The position numbers and the translations under genes are program-made. Below the pieces are notes generated by a model that saw only the letters and a program-made list of their open reading frames with translations, was not told the origin of the DNA and ran no database searches. This document shows positions 25,732-35,306 of a DNA stretch of 64,000 nucleotides, piece by piece (the stretch's first letter is position 1; each line of letters starts with the position of its first letter). The stretch comes from an uncultured Sunxiuqinia sp. (GTDB taxonomy: Bacteria; Bacteroidota; Bacteroidia; Bacteroidales; Prolixibacteraceae). The DNA lies in NCBI RefSeq assembly GCF_947495665.1, contig NZ_CANLZV010000001.1:558001-622000 (forward strand), in the 5' to 3' direction.

Positions 25732-26871
25732 ATGGTTAAGGCACCAAAAACATTTCGATACTTTAAGAAGATTACAAAAAGTGTTTATAAGCGCATCAAA
25801 TTGTTTGTCAAGTACCGTTTGGGTTGGCTGAGGGTGCCTATTATTATCCCTTACCACGGGTATGGTGATGGTGAAACCTTGTTGGTGAGTGGTTATGTGA
25901 CCGAAGACAAGGGAATGGCCAAGCCAGATGAGAAGCACACCCGATGGGAGAATCTGCTTGCGATGATTAAACGCTACTCAAGTGATGAAATTCCGGGGGC
26001 GCTTGTTACTATTGATGTTGACGGGCAACGGCAGGAGGCGACTACCGGCGACACGGGCCTGTTTAAAGTCAGGTTTGACACGGTTGCATTGTCGTCAAAG
26101 AAAAAGTCCGAATGGATTCCTTATGTTGCCACGCTTCACTCAGACATTACGGAAGATGACCGGCAGGTGAGGACCCGGGGTGAAATTCTGATTCCTGGAG
26201 CAGACTGCGAATTTGCCGTGGTGTCGGACGTAGATGATACCATTTTAGTTAGTCACGCAACACAAGCCCTGCGCAAGTTATGGTTGATGTTATGGCGGAA
26301 TTCGCGTACGCGCAAACCTTTTCCGGGGGTGGCCGCTTTCTATCGGGCACTGCATGTTGGCCGGGATGGGAAGCAATTCAATCCTTTTTTCTACGTGTCG
26401 AGCAGCGAGTGGAATTTGTACGATTTGTTGGAAGATTTTTGCATTTACAACAGTTTCCCCAAAGGGGTGTTTTTGTTACGCGAGTTGAAGGTGAATATTT
26501 TGAAGTTCTGGAAATCGGGCGGTGGCGATCATCAGCATAAGTATCGAAAAATTAAAGCGCTGTTTGATACTTATCCCGGTATGTCCTTCATCCTGATTGG
26601 CGATAATGGACAGCACGATCCGGAAATTTACTCTCAAATTGCCAAAGAGTACCCGAGTCGTATTCGGGCGATTTACATTCGGGTGGTGAGAAAGAAAGGA
26701 AGATACAGACGACTGAGTGAAATTAAAGCACGGTTAGAGCTGCTCCATGTGCCTATGATTTTGGCTCACGATACCGTTGAGGCGGCTCGCCACGCGATAG
26801 AAAATAAATTAATAGCAGCAGATTCAGAAGCAGGTATCGTACTTGATGCTGAGGAAGATTCTTTACGATGA
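25732..26871 (+). CDS. App1-family (DUF2183) phosphatase
   Basis: A 379-residue protein. The HAD-like catalytic motif VVSDVDDTILVS lies near residue 165, followed by PFFYVSSSEWNLYDLL and FILIGDNGQHDPEIY, as in yeast App1 phosphatidate phosphatase. The N-terminal half has a beta-rich region typical of bacterial DUF2183 proteins. It probably dephosphorylates phosphatidate or a related lipid. The opposing gene is a diacylglycerol kinase homologue. It ends at a bidirectional terminator. Confidence 0.85.
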   Translation: MVKAPKTFRYFKKITKSVYKRIKLFVKYRLGWLRVPIIIPYHGYGDGETLLVSGYVTEDKGMAKPDEKHTRWENLLAMIKRYSSDEIPGALVTIDVDGQRQEATTGDTGLFKVRFDTVALSSKKKSEWIPYVATLHSDITEDDRQVRTRGEILIPGADCEFAVVSDVDDTILVSHATQALRKLWLMLWRNSRTRKPFPGVAAFYRALHVGRDGKQFNPFFYVSSSEWNLYDLLEDFCIYNSFPKGVFLLRELKVNILKFWKSGGGDHQHKYRKIKALFDTYPGMSFILIGDNGQHDPEIYSQIAKEYPSRIRAIYIRVVRKKGRYRRLSEIKARLELLHVPMILAHDTVEAARHAIENKLIAADSEAGIVLDAEEDSLR

Positions 26872-26935
26872 GGTCGCACATGATAGAAGCTCTTCTCATT
26901 TTTAAATCGACTTTCGGGATTTGAACGCTAAGCAC

Positions 26936-26966
26936 AAAAAAGGATTGCCACCGGCAATCCTTTTTT
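26936..26966. terminator. Bidirectional terminator between converging genes
   Basis: GGATTGCC/GGCAATCC stem with a 3-base loop, preceded by six A and followed by six T, so it can end transcription on both strands. Confidence 0.88.
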
Positions 26967-26986
26967 CCTTTTAATAAGGTATTCAT

Positions 26987-27343
26987 TTAGGCCTCATCAT
27001 CGTTGTCCTCATCATCATCGTTGTCGCCCAGATTTTCGGCGATGTAGTCCAACTCGGCGTATTTGTCTTCATACTCCGAGCGCGATTCATCTTTCAGGGT
27101 GCCATCATCATCGTAATCATCATCATCGCTGATAATGTCCTCGGCTTGCTGAGTTGTCATTCGAACCAAATAGTATTTTTCATCCGTTTCGAATGGCAGG
27201 GCGCTTACCAGCAAGCCATCTTTATTGGTAAAGGTAATTAAGTGTTGGCTGAACCCTTCCGGGTACACTAATTTGATCTGCTCCTGGATTTTGTTTTCCA
27301 GCTTTTCAAAGTCTTTTATTACTCTTGGTTTATTGACAGCCAT
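26987..27343 (-). CDS. Small acidic conserved hypothetical protein
   Basis: About 118 residues starting MAVNKPRVIKDFEKL. The start at 27343 is chosen because GGAGG lies 8 bases upstream; the ATG at 27358 overlaps that Shine-Dalgarno. The first 80 residues form a compact domain (LITFTNKDGLLVSALPFETDEKYYLVRMT). The tail is extremely acidic, with runs of Asp and Glu. I know this as a widespread Bacteroidota protein of unknown function. The tail suggests binding to a basic partner or to metal, but nothing more can be said. Confidence 0.75.
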   Translation of the reverse strand: MAVNKPRVIKDFEKLENKIQEQIKLVYPEGFSQHLITFTNKDGLLVSALPFETDEKYYLVRMTTQQAEDIISDDDDYDDDGTLKDESRSEYEDKYAELDYIAENLGDNDDDEDNDDEA

Positions 27344-27534
27344 TGTTTTATCCTCCATATATTTTACGCCAAAGAAGGCAGTTTTTACCTTATTTTTTAA
27401 GTTTTAATCTTGTCGAAAAATACGAAAATGACTCAATAAAAAAATAGGTTTGATAGCATGCTCACTATTTTTTTTGTTTCGAACGGTATAAAATTGCGAA
27501 ACAAAAAAGAGGCTCTTTGTTATTTGATTGACTA

Positions 27535-28143
27535 TTAGCGGGTAGGTGCTTTTTTGATTTGGGAGGTTTCGAGCACAGGCATGTTATACAAGTTGTAAAA
27601 AACATTGATCAGACCCATTTTTGGGTATTCAAACAGCTCATTATCGGTGATGATGGCTTCGTGAATTTGCCCTTCATCGAGTAATTTTTGACGTTGGGTA
27701 CCATGCAATAATGGATGAGCAGGAGTAACCCATTTTTCCCCATCAAAAAACACCAAGTTGGCAATAAAACTGTCGGTAACCAATCCTTGCTTAACGATGA
27801 TGATTTCGTCGGCAGTTCCGCGCTGGTCATAGAGGCTTTGTAAGCGGGAACGGTCGGCAAACTTGTGGCTGTAGCTGATCTGGTCGTCATAAACCAGTTG
27901 CAGCGATTGGATCGACCGGGCTTGCCAGGGGATGAACTCCACTTTTTCAATGTTTTCACTATAAAGCACCCGGCAACGAAAGATTCCGTTCCGACAGTTT
28001 TCGGGTATCGTAATACGTTCGCTTAAGTCTTGTCCGGGCAATGAAAAGAGTTCCTGCCGGGCTTTGTTGTACCGCTGGTTGTGGTAAGGCAAATTTTGGA
28101 GTTTGCCGTTTTCCAGTTTGAGGGTTTCAAGCAAGAGGGACAT
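27535..28143 (-). CDS. pabC: Aminodeoxychorismate lyase-like (class IV aminotransferase)
   Basis: A 202-residue PLP enzyme of fold type IV. Phrases include LPYHNQRYNKARQELF, the probable PLP lysine in SYSHKFADRS, TADEIIIVKQGLVTDSFIANLVFF and TPAHPLLHGTQRQKLL. It is shorter than E. coli PabC but of the usual Bacteroidota length. Its start lies 17 bases inside pabB, so the pair should release 4-aminobenzoate for folate. The glutamine amidotransferase PabA is not in this window. Confidence 0.87.
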   Translation of the reverse strand: MSLLLETLKLENGKLQNLPYHNQRYNKARQELFSLPGQDLSERITIPENCRNGIFRCRVLYSENIEKVEFIPWQARSIQSLQLVYDDQISYSHKFADRSRLQSLYDQRGTADEIIIVKQGLVTDSFIANLVFFDGEKWVTPAHPLLHGTQRQKLLDEGQIHEAIITDNELFEYPKMGLINVFYNLYNMPVLETSQIKKAPTR

Positions 28144-29101
28144 AGACTTTTTTTACCAGTTCTTCGTATTCCGATTGACAGTCGCTTTGGAAGGTAATTC
28201 CACCGCCACTTTTAAAAATCAGCTTTTCGTTTTGCTGCTCAAGGTAGCGAATTAACACGCAGCTATCGAGATTTTTTCCGTCAAAAACACCAAACACGCC
28301 TGAATAATAACCGCGGTCGTAGTTTTCGGCTGCTTTAATAATCTCCACGGTTTTCTTCTTGGGGGCGCCACAAATTGAACCGGCAGGCAAAAGTTTGGCT
28401 ATCAAGTCGCCTAGGTTTTTGCGGTAATGGGGCTGAAGCTTCCCGATGATTTTTGAGCTCATCTGCAGCAGTTCGTTCCGGTTGGACTTGATGTGGTCGA
28501 GGTAGCGAAATCTTTCCACCTGCACCTGGTCGGCTACCATGCTGATGTCGTTTCGAATCAGATCAACAATGGTGCTGTGCTCGGCCAGTTCTTTGGTGTC
28601 GTTCATCAGAATGGATGCGGCATTTTCCAGGGTTGCATCAATGGTGCCTTTCATGGGGTATGAGGAAATTTCATCGTTTTCAATCCGGACAAAAATTTCC
28701 GGGGAAAAGCATACAAATTTCTTGTTCAGCATGACTTTGTAGGGCGCATGGCTTTGATGAAAAATATCCTCCAGACTCAGGTTGGTTTCAATGCCACTGG
28801 GCATGGTCAGGTTAAGCAAATAACTGTCGCCGTTATGGATGTGGCGCTGAACCAAATCAAAGGCTTTCTGATAGCGTCCGTAATAAACCGGAAGCACTTT
28901 CCAGCGAAAGGGCTGGTTAATGGGTTTCTGCTCTTTAAAATTGGTATGTTTGGGGGTTTGCCACAGCAGTTGGCTCTGGCTTTCTTCCCATTCCAATACA
29001 ATTGGTTTTTTAAAGTCGAAATCAATCAGAAAAGCAAAGGGACGCCTGGCTTGCCCCAACGCGTTCATCTTTAAAATAGTATCTTGTTTGCCGGTGTTCA
29101 T
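28127..29101 (-). CDS. pabB: Aminodeoxychorismate synthase component I
   Basis: A 324-residue chorismate-utilising enzyme. The C-terminal catalytic domain shows SYLLNLTMPSGI, FVCFSPEIFVR, SYPMKGTID, ELAEHSTIVDLIRNDIS, LLPAGSICGAPKKKTVEII and GYYSGVFGVFDG. The N-terminal subdomain is reduced, as in other short Bacteroidota PabB proteins. Met12 (28127..29068) is an alternative start. It overlaps pabC. Confidence 0.9.
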   Translation of the reverse strand: MNTGKQDTILKMNALGQARRPFAFLIDFDFKKPIVLEWEESQSQLLWQTPKHTNFKEQKPINQPFRWKVLPVYYGRYQKAFDLVQRHIHNGDSYLLNLTMPSGIETNLSLEDIFHQSHAPYKVMLNKKFVCFSPEIFVRIENDEISSYPMKGTIDATLENAASILMNDTKELAEHSTIVDLIRNDISMVADQVQVERFRYLDHIKSNRNELLQMSSKIIGKLQPHYRKNLGDLIAKLLPAGSICGAPKKKTVEIIKAAENYDRGYYSGVFGVFDGKNLDSCVLIRYLEQQNEKLIFKSGGGITFQSDCQSEYEELVKKVYVPLA

Positions 29102-29204
29102 GGAGGGCTCAAAGATAGGAAAATGCCGTGAAAACAGAGAGCGCCGTATTTTGATTCAGCCTTAAAATTAGCGAATTTTACCGGTGCAATTGAACCTGCT
29201 TTAG

Positions 29205-29212
29205 TAAATTTG
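29205..29212 (+). promoter_or_regulatory. Putative -7 promoter element of the YggS gene
   Basis: TAAATTTG fits TAnnTTTG, 18 bases before the ATG at 29231. The long ORF start (29210) would begin inside it. Confidence 0.5.
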
Positions 29213-29230
29213 TGCTACACATTATTAGAT

Positions 29231-29902
29231 ATGGAAATTACGGAGAATATTGAACGCATTAAAAAGGAAATTACCAGCGATGTTTGCCTGGTAGCGGTGT
29301 CGAAAACCAAACCCAAAGAAGCCATTCTGGAAGCTTACCAGGGCGGACAGCGGGTTTTCGGAGAGAATAAGGTGCAGGAATTGGTGCAAAAGTATGAGGA
29401 TTTGCCCAAGGATATCGAATGGCACTTTATCGGGCACCTGCAAACCAATAAGGTGAAGTACCTGGCTCCTTTTGTGAGCTTGATTCATGGTGTTGATTCG
29501 TTGAAGCTGCTGAAAACCATCAATAAGGAAGGACAAAAAAACAAGCGGGTAATCCCTTGCTTGCTTCAGTTTCATATTGCTGAGGAAGAAACAAAATTTG
29601 GCTTGAACCTGGCTGAAGCCAAAGAACTTTTGGAAAGCGAAACTTTTGCTTCGCTCGACAATGTTGAGGTGCGGGGGGTGATGGGAATGGCTACCTATAC
29701 CGATGATGAAAACCAGATTTGCAGAGAGTTTCGTTTGCTTAAGAAGCTCTTTGATGAGTTGAAAACCAGCTATTTTAAGGATCAACCTTCTTTTTGTGAA
29801 ATCTCAATGGGGATGTCGGGTGATTATCAACTGGCTGTTAGAGAGGGGAGTACCATTGTTCGGGTGGGGAGTAAAATCTTTGGCGAACGGGACTACCATT
29901 GA
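29231..29902 (+). CDS. YggS/PROSC-family PLP homeostasis protein
   Basis: About 223 residues from the ATG at 29231. A single-domain PLP-binding barrel with VAVSKTKPKEAILEAYQGG (PLP lysine in SKT), FGENKVQEL, WHFIGHLQTNKVKYL, EVRGVMGMATY and SMGMSGDYQLAVREGSTIVRVG split over the C-terminus. The family buffers pyridoxal phosphate and affects amino-acid homeostasis; it has no known catalytic activity. Confidence 0.94.
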   Translation: MEITENIERIKKEITSDVCLVAVSKTKPKEAILEAYQGGQRVFGENKVQELVQKYEDLPKDIEWHFIGHLQTNKVKYLAPFVSLIHGVDSLKLLKTINKEGQKNKRVIPCLLQFHIAEEETKFGLNLAEAKELLESETFASLDNVEVRGVMGMATYTDDENQICREFRLLKKLFDELKTSYFKDQPSFCEISMGMSGDYQLAVREGSTIVRVGSKIFGERDYH

Positions 29903-29961
29903 ATAACATGAAATTAGAGCGGTTTTTTTAATATATTCGGATAATTAAAAAAGAGAAAGAT

Positions 29962-30948
29962 ATGGCAAACTTAGAAACCACATATATGGGGTTAAAATTG
30001 AAAAACCCTATTGTTGTAGCCAGTTCTGGCTTAACCAATACTGTTGAAAAGATTAAAGCACTGGAAGAGGCGGGGGCTGCAGCGGTGGTACTAAAATCTA
30101 TTTTTGAAGAGCAAATTAACAGCGAGGTTAGTCATTTGATTAACAAAGACCCACAAAATTTATATCCGGAAGCCGAAGATTACATCTGGAATTATACGCG
30201 CAACAATTCCATTACGGCTCACCTGGAATTGGTCAAAGAAGCAAAAAGTGCGGTTTCGATTCCAATTATTGCCAGCATCAACTGCGTGACAGCCAAGGAG
30301 TGGACCAGCTTTGCCCATGATTTTGAAAAAGCGGGTGCCGATGCGCTGGAGTTGAACCTTTTTGTTGTACCAACTGATCGTCATCAGTCAGGCGAAGAGA
30401 TTGAGCAGTTGTATGTTGATGTACTTACTAAAGTCAAGAAAGAGGTTAGCATTCCGGTTTCCGTAAAAATCGGGTTTTACTTTTCAAACCTGGTTTCTAT
30501 GGCCGAAAAACTGAAAGCCAATGGAGCGGCTGCCGTAACCATGTTTAACCGTTTTTACGAGCCGGACATCAACCTGGATAAGCTTGAGCTTTCGGCTTCC
30601 GAAGTTTTTAGCGAACCGTCTGATATCCGTCGTTCACTGCGTTGGGTTGGTTTGGTTAGCGCTGCGCTTCCTAAGCTTGAAATAGCGGCTTCAACCGGAA
30701 TTCATGATGGCGCTGCTGTGGCCAAACAATTGTTAGCTGGCGCTCAGGTGGCTCAACTGTGTTCGGTAGTTTACATTGAAGGCGCTCAGGTGATTAATGG
30801 AATCTTGAAAGATCTGGAGGCTTTTATGGATAAGTGGAATTTTGAAACCATCGATGCTTTCAGAGGCCGCTTGTCGTATGCCCGGATTAAAGATCCGATG
30901 ATGTATGAGCGTTCGCAGTTTATGAAATATTTCTCTTCCAGAAACTAG
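29962..30948 (+). CDS. Dihydroorotate dehydrogenase-like FMN protein
   Basis: A 328-residue TIM-barrel protein starting LETTYMGLKLKNPIVVASSGLT, like class 1 PyrD. It retains IPVSVKIGFYFSN, AAAVTMFNRFYEP and the C-terminal phosphate-binding segment (GAQVAQLCSVVYIEG). The PyrD active-site loop NxSCPN is replaced by ELNLFVVPTD, so the usual catalytic Cys/Ser is not there. Annotated relatives are called DHOD-like and their substrate is not established. It is probably not the pyrimidine enzyme. Confidence 0.85.
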   Translation: MANLETTYMGLKLKNPIVVASSGLTNTVEKIKALEEAGAAAVVLKSIFEEQINSEVSHLINKDPQNLYPEAEDYIWNYTRNNSITAHLELVKEAKSAVSIPIIASINCVTAKEWTSFAHDFEKAGADALELNLFVVPTDRHQSGEEIEQLYVDVLTKVKKEVSIPVSVKIGFYFSNLVSMAEKLKANGAAAVTMFNRFYEPDINLDKLELSASEVFSEPSDIRRSLRWVGLVSAALPKLEIAASTGIHDGAAVAKQLLAGAQVAQLCSVVYIEGAQVINGILKDLEAFMDKWNFETIDAFRGRLSYARIKDPMMYERSQFMKYFSSRN

Positions 30949-31038
30949 AGGCCGGAGCCTGAATGCTCCACTTCGGTTTTGTATAACGAACAACTAACTT
31001 ATCTCTGATGACCAGGACATCATTATAACATCTGTTTT

Positions 31039-34000
31039 ATGAAAAGGAATGTGCTGGTCATCGGATTTGTTTTTTGCAGCCAATTGTTATTGGCTCAGCC
31101 TGAAATCAGTTCCATTGCTTTGCCACCGGTTGATTATTGCAGCGAACCTGTCGAATTTGGGGAGCGCATCAGCATTGAAGGCGATGCCGTGGAGGATGGA
31201 CTGAAAGTTTCAATTTCAAACTACATTCAGGGAGAAGATCAGCTGAGTCTGGTTGAAACCACCAACATTTCCGGGCGATGGGATTCTGAGCTTGGGACAC
31301 TTTTCTTGACCGGAGCAGCCACGGCTGCAGCGTACGAGGAGGCCATCCAACGCATTGCTTATACTAATCTTGCAGATTCGCCCACCAATGGCACACGATC
31401 CATTGCCATTACCTTACAGGATGCCGATTACTTACCTGCCACAGGGCATTTTTATCAATACATAAGCAGTCCCGGGATCTCCTGGACCGATGCCAAGCTT
31501 GCGGCAGAAGCGAAAAGATACCACAACTTAAAGGGCTATTTGGGCACAATCAAGTCGAAGTCGGAAAATGATTTTATCTGGACCAAAGTGCAGGGAGTGG
31601 GGTGGATTGGTGCCAGTGATGCACAAAAAGAGGGAGACTGGCGTTGGGTGACCGGGCCTGCTGCCGACCGAACCTTGTTTTGGCGAGGCAATTATAATGG
31701 GGCTCCTGTTAATGGTGAGTATTCGTTTTGGAGTTCAGGCGAGCCTAATAATTTGGGGGATGAGGACTATGCCCACATCAATCAGAATCCGGCTTACAAA
31801 GATAAATCATGGAATGACCTGCCCGATGGAGGGGGTGATGGATATTATTTTCCGCAAGGCTATATTGTTGAGTTTGGAGGAATGGAAGGGGATCCGGAAA
31901 TTAGCTTGTCAGCTACTTTGGAGATCAATGTTTGGAATATTCAATTTGATACGGATACGGTAAAAACTATTTGTAAAAATGAAGAAGTTCGCTTGAATCA
32001 GGAATTTATCGGTTCTTATGAATGGTTTCCAAAAACAGGCTTGGACGATCCAAACAGTTCCAATCCGATTGCCCGGCCGATGGAAACAACGGTTTACAAG
32101 GTGGTGTCGAGAAACGGAGTTTGCGCGGATTCCGCTTACTTTAGGGTGATTGTGAATCCTGTTCCGGTTGTGGATTTTGAAGGAGACCGGCATATTTGCA
32201 TGGAAGACAGCACCGAATTAGATGCTGGCAGTCATGCACTTTATGAGTGGAATACCGGCTTTGACCAGCAAGCGTTTTTTACTTCAGAGGCCGGAGTTTA
32301 CCAGGTACGGGTTGAGAATGAGTTTGCCTGCTCAACCACGGAAGAGGTGAGGGTGACGGTACATGCCTATCCTGAAATTGACCTGACGGATACCGATACT
32401 TTATTCTGCGATTCGAAAACTGCTGAAATAACAGTTGATTTGGATAAGGGACAGTTGGCTTGGCAGCCACTAACTTCAGCCTTGGATTTTTCAGTTAACA
32501 ACACCCCTGCACAAGCCAATGTTACGGATTGGGGAACTTATAAAACCTACCTGACGGTAACAGACCAATACGGATGTGTGACCAAGGATTCGTTGGATCT
32601 GAGTTTTTACAAAACGCCAACGACCGATTTCAGCATTGATGAATCGGAATGTTATGGTTACAACCTGGATGTTGTTTACACAGGTGATGGAACATTGGAT
32701 GCAAACTACTCCTGGTTTTTCTTGGATTCCATTTACGCCAAAGGTATTGGACTAACCGAGGTTGCCGTTGCGTTGGGCTTTGACCGGGGCGATAACCGGA
32801 AGCTGGGCCTGATGGTGAATGATGGGGGCTGCCTGAGTGATACTTTATGGGAACACATTAAAGTCATTCCAAATATTGAAATCAGTGTGGTGGATGATGA
32901 AGGGTGTGAGCCTTTTCTGGCTGAATTTTTAGCTGAAACGAGTGAGCCGGTTTCAGAGTTTATCTGGTCCTTTGGCGACGGTGGGGTAAGCCAGGTGCAA
33001 GCCCCGGATTATACTTATACCGGGGATGGTTTTTATGATGTGGGCTTGCGAATTGTTTCGGAGGAAGGCTGCGAAAATTTTGGCTTAATAGAAGACTTCA
33101 TTAAAGTAAGGCCGGTACCTACGGTACAGACGAATCTTGATCCGGATTCCTGTTTTTCGCACCAGTTCGAGGTTCGGTATACCGGAACTGCCAACTCACA
33201 GGATACTTATCATTGGGATTTATCGGCTCTGGGGGCGGAAGAGGTTTTACAGGATCCGGGGAAGGGGCAGGGGCCTTTTCTGCTAAAATTGATTCAGCCG
33301 CAGGCCAGCCTCGGACTTCAGATAACCACTGAGTTTGGCTGTGAAAGTGAGCTTCGGAATTTTACGTTTAGGCGAAAGCCCTGGGTTGAATTGTCGGCTG
33401 ATGTGCTGGAGGGATGTTCGCCTTTGGAGGTAAATTTTCAGGCAATGCCGGTGGATGCTGTAGATGAGTTGAATTACTCCTGGAATTTTGATCAGGGAGA
33501 GGGAGCTGTTTCTGGTTCGGCTGAATTGGCAAATACGTTTCAAACCGCTGATCAGCAGTTTTCCGTGTTTGCTATAGCCCGGTCATCGTTAACCGGATGT
33601 GAGGACACCACTTGGCTACAGGCTCCAATCCGGGTTTACCCCAAGCCGTTTGCCGCTTTTAGTGCGAATCCCAATGAAGTCAGTATTGTGGAGCCGCTTG
33701 TTCATTTTAAAAATGAAAGTGAAGCTGCACAGCGATACGCTTGGTATTTTGGCGACAATGCAGGAACCTCCGCTGAATTTGAGCCGGCATACAGTTACTC
33801 CGGCCTGGGATGGTTTGAGGTGGAGCTGATTGCTGAAAATGAATTTCTATGTACCGACACAGCCACTCAGAAGTTAGTAGTAGCGCCCGATCGGATTTTT
33901 GCGCCCAACGCTTTTAGTCCGAATAGTCCAAGTGTTGAAAATCAGGTGTTCTTGCTCAAGCACGTTGGCGTTGAGGAAGCCGGTTACCATATGCAAATTT

Positions 34001-34173
34001 TTAATCGGTGGGGAGAACGCATCTTTGAGGCCAAGGATGAGTTTGTGGGTTGGGATGGCACCATGAAAAATGGTCAGGCAGCACCAACCGGTGTTTACAC
34101 CTGGGTGTTGGCTTATCAGGATTTCGTGGGGAAAAGCCATCGTCAAACCGGGACGGTCACTTTAGTTTATTAG
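31039..34173 (+). CDS. Large T9SS-secreted adhesin: C-type lectin-like, PKD repeats, gliding C-terminal domain
   Basis: A 1044-residue protein with signal peptide MKRNVLVIGFVFCSQLLLAQ. Residues about 140-280 look like a C-type lectin fold (GWIGASDAQKEGDWRWV, FWSSGEPNNLGDEDYAHI). Repeated Ig/PKD-like domains follow, with FIWSFGDGG and YAWYFGDNAG marking two PKD units and paired cysteines in several others. The last 90 residues (IFAPNAFSPNSPSVENQVF, then FNRWGERIFEA, GVYTWVL) are the type B sorting signal for type IX secretion. Cell-surface attachment or carbohydrate binding is likely. It faces two PorP/SprF genes, the usual partners of such substrates. Confidence 0.9.
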   Translation: MKRNVLVIGFVFCSQLLLAQPEISSIALPPVDYCSEPVEFGERISIEGDAVEDGLKVSISNYIQGEDQLSLVETTNISGRWDSELGTLFLTGAATAAAYEEAIQRIAYTNLADSPTNGTRSIAITLQDADYLPATGHFYQYISSPGISWTDAKLAAEAKRYHNLKGYLGTIKSKSENDFIWTKVQGVGWIGASDAQKEGDWRWVTGPAADRTLFWRGNYNGAPVNGEYSFWSSGEPNNLGDEDYAHINQNPAYKDKSWNDLPDGGGDGYYFPQGYIVEFGGMEGDPEISLSATLEINVWNIQFDTDTVKTICKNEEVRLNQEFIGSYEWFPKTGLDDPNSSNPIARPMETTVYKVVSRNGVCADSAYFRVIVNPVPVVDFEGDRHICMEDSTELDAGSHALYEWNTGFDQQAFFTSEAGVYQVRVENEFACSTTEEVRVTVHAYPEIDLTDTDTLFCDSKTAEITVDLDKGQLAWQPLTSALDFSVNNTPAQANVTDWGTYKTYLTVTDQYGCVTKDSLDLSFYKTPTTDFSIDESECYGYNLDVVYTGDGTLDANYSWFFLDSIYAKGIGLTEVAVALGFDRGDNRKLGLMVNDGGCLSDTLWEHIKVIPNIEISVVDDEGCEPFLAEFLAETSEPVSEFIWSFGDGGVSQVQAPDYTYTGDGFYDVGLRIVSEEGCENFGLIEDFIKVRPVPTVQTNLDPDSCFSHQFEVRYTGTANSQDTYHWDLSALGAEEVLQDPGKGQGPFLLKLIQPQASLGLQITTEFGCESELRNFTFRRKPWVELSADVLEGCSPLEVNFQAMPVDAVDELNYSWNFDQGEGAVSGSAELANTFQTADQQFSVFAIARSSLTGCEDTTWLQAPIRVYPKPFAAFSANPNEVSIVEPLVHFKNESEAAQRYAWYFGDNAGTSAEFEPAYSYSGLGWFEVELIAENEFLCTDTATQKLVVAPDRIFAPNAFSPNSPSVENQVFLLKHVGVEEAGYHMQIFNRWGERIFEAKDEFVGWDGTMKNGQAAPTGVYTWVLAYQDFVGKSHRQTGTVTLVY

Positions 34174-34222
34174 GAGGAGTTTGGCCGCGATAGGCTTTTC
34201 AGGTGCATTTAGCAGGGTTTTA

Positions 34223-35197
34223 CTAAAGCGATGGAATCAGCAAGGCATCACGACTGCTGTGTTTTTCTCCAATAAAAAATGTGAGCGAAAACTCATGCGA
34301 CCCATTCGAATAATTGGATAACCCCGATAAGGTGTAATCGTAGCTGTAACCTATTTTGAACCGCTCTTTCATAATGCCAATCATCAGGATTAAGGCATCG
34401 GGTTGTGCGCCCAGGTTTTGCCGGTACCAGACTCCTCCGGCCAACGACTGTTCCAGCATATAAAGGCCCAGGTTGATTTGTTTGAATGCCCCCTGTTGCT
34501 GATAAATCAGGTTGGGTGAAAGCGTAAACTCACGCGATAAGAGTCCGCGATGGAATTGGTGTGTTCTTGCACCGGTGTGAAGCGTGATTTTTAGAGGCAA
34601 CTTCCCTTTTTGATCTCCCGTGAAAACAGATTCGTCGGGTTGGGTTAAATGCATCAGGCTGAATCCAAAGAAGAAAGCATCGTATTGGCCCAGAGCACCA
34701 AAGCCGAAATCAGGATAGAGTTTGCTGGCATTTTCCGGTTGGTCCATTGTTCCCGGAAGGCTGATTCCGGTTAGTTGGTCAATCATATCCGGGAAGATGA
34801 GCCGCCCATAATCCAGCTTTTTATAGCTCATTCCAAGCTGAAGTCCGGCATCAACGAACAGACGATCATTCACTTTAATGTGGTGCGAGTAAAACAGGTA
34901 TCCCGAAGAAGTTTCAATCAGTCCGTTCAGTTCGTTGCTGTTTTGAAGCTGGATGCCCAGACCGCCTTTCATTTTGGGGATATATTGATCGTAGGATAAG
35001 CTGTAATTAACGTAGGTCGTTCCCTTTTGAGGCCATTGGTTGCGGTAGTTTACAACCAGCCTTGGAGCAGCAGAAGTTCCTGTCAGCCCCGGATTTAAAT
35101 ATAGCGGGTTGGCGTAGAATTGCGAATATTCTGCATCTTGCCCGTTGGCCAGCATAATCCGGCATAGGAAAAGCACGAGAAAAAAAGCCTTTTTCAC
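34223..35197 (-). CDS. PorP/SprF-family type IX secretion membrane protein
   Basis: A 324-residue outer-membrane beta-barrel with signal peptide ending near LANGQ. It has the family's opening DAEYSQFYANPLYLNPGLTG and the NYRNQWP phrase. PorP/SprF proteins bind the type B C-terminal domain of a partner adhesin and help display it on the surface. The gene ends 50 bases from the stop of the adhesin, on the opposite strand, so the two are converging partners. Confidence 0.93.
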   Translation of the reverse strand: MKKAFFLVLFLCRIMLANGQDAEYSQFYANPLYLNPGLTGTSAAPRLVVNYRNQWPQKGTTYVNYSLSYDQYIPKMKGGLGIQLQNSNELNGLIETSSGYLFYSHHIKVNDRLFVDAGLQLGMSYKKLDYGRLIFPDMIDQLTGISLPGTMDQPENASKLYPDFGFGALGQYDAFFFGFSLMHLTQPDESVFTGDQKGKLPLKITLHTGARTHQFHRGLLSREFTLSPNLIYQQQGAFKQINLGLYMLEQSLAGGVWYRQNLGAQPDALILMIGIMKERFKIGYSYDYTLSGLSNYSNGSHEFSLTFFIGEKHSSRDALLIPSL

Positions 35198-35306
35198 GAA
35201 GTTTATCGATTAGTAGTCCCCATTGATCACAAATAGTAAAAGTAACATTTAAGTTTGAAAATATTCGGAGCGTGAGCTGAAGCTGTTGAATAACAGTAAA
35301 TCCGGC

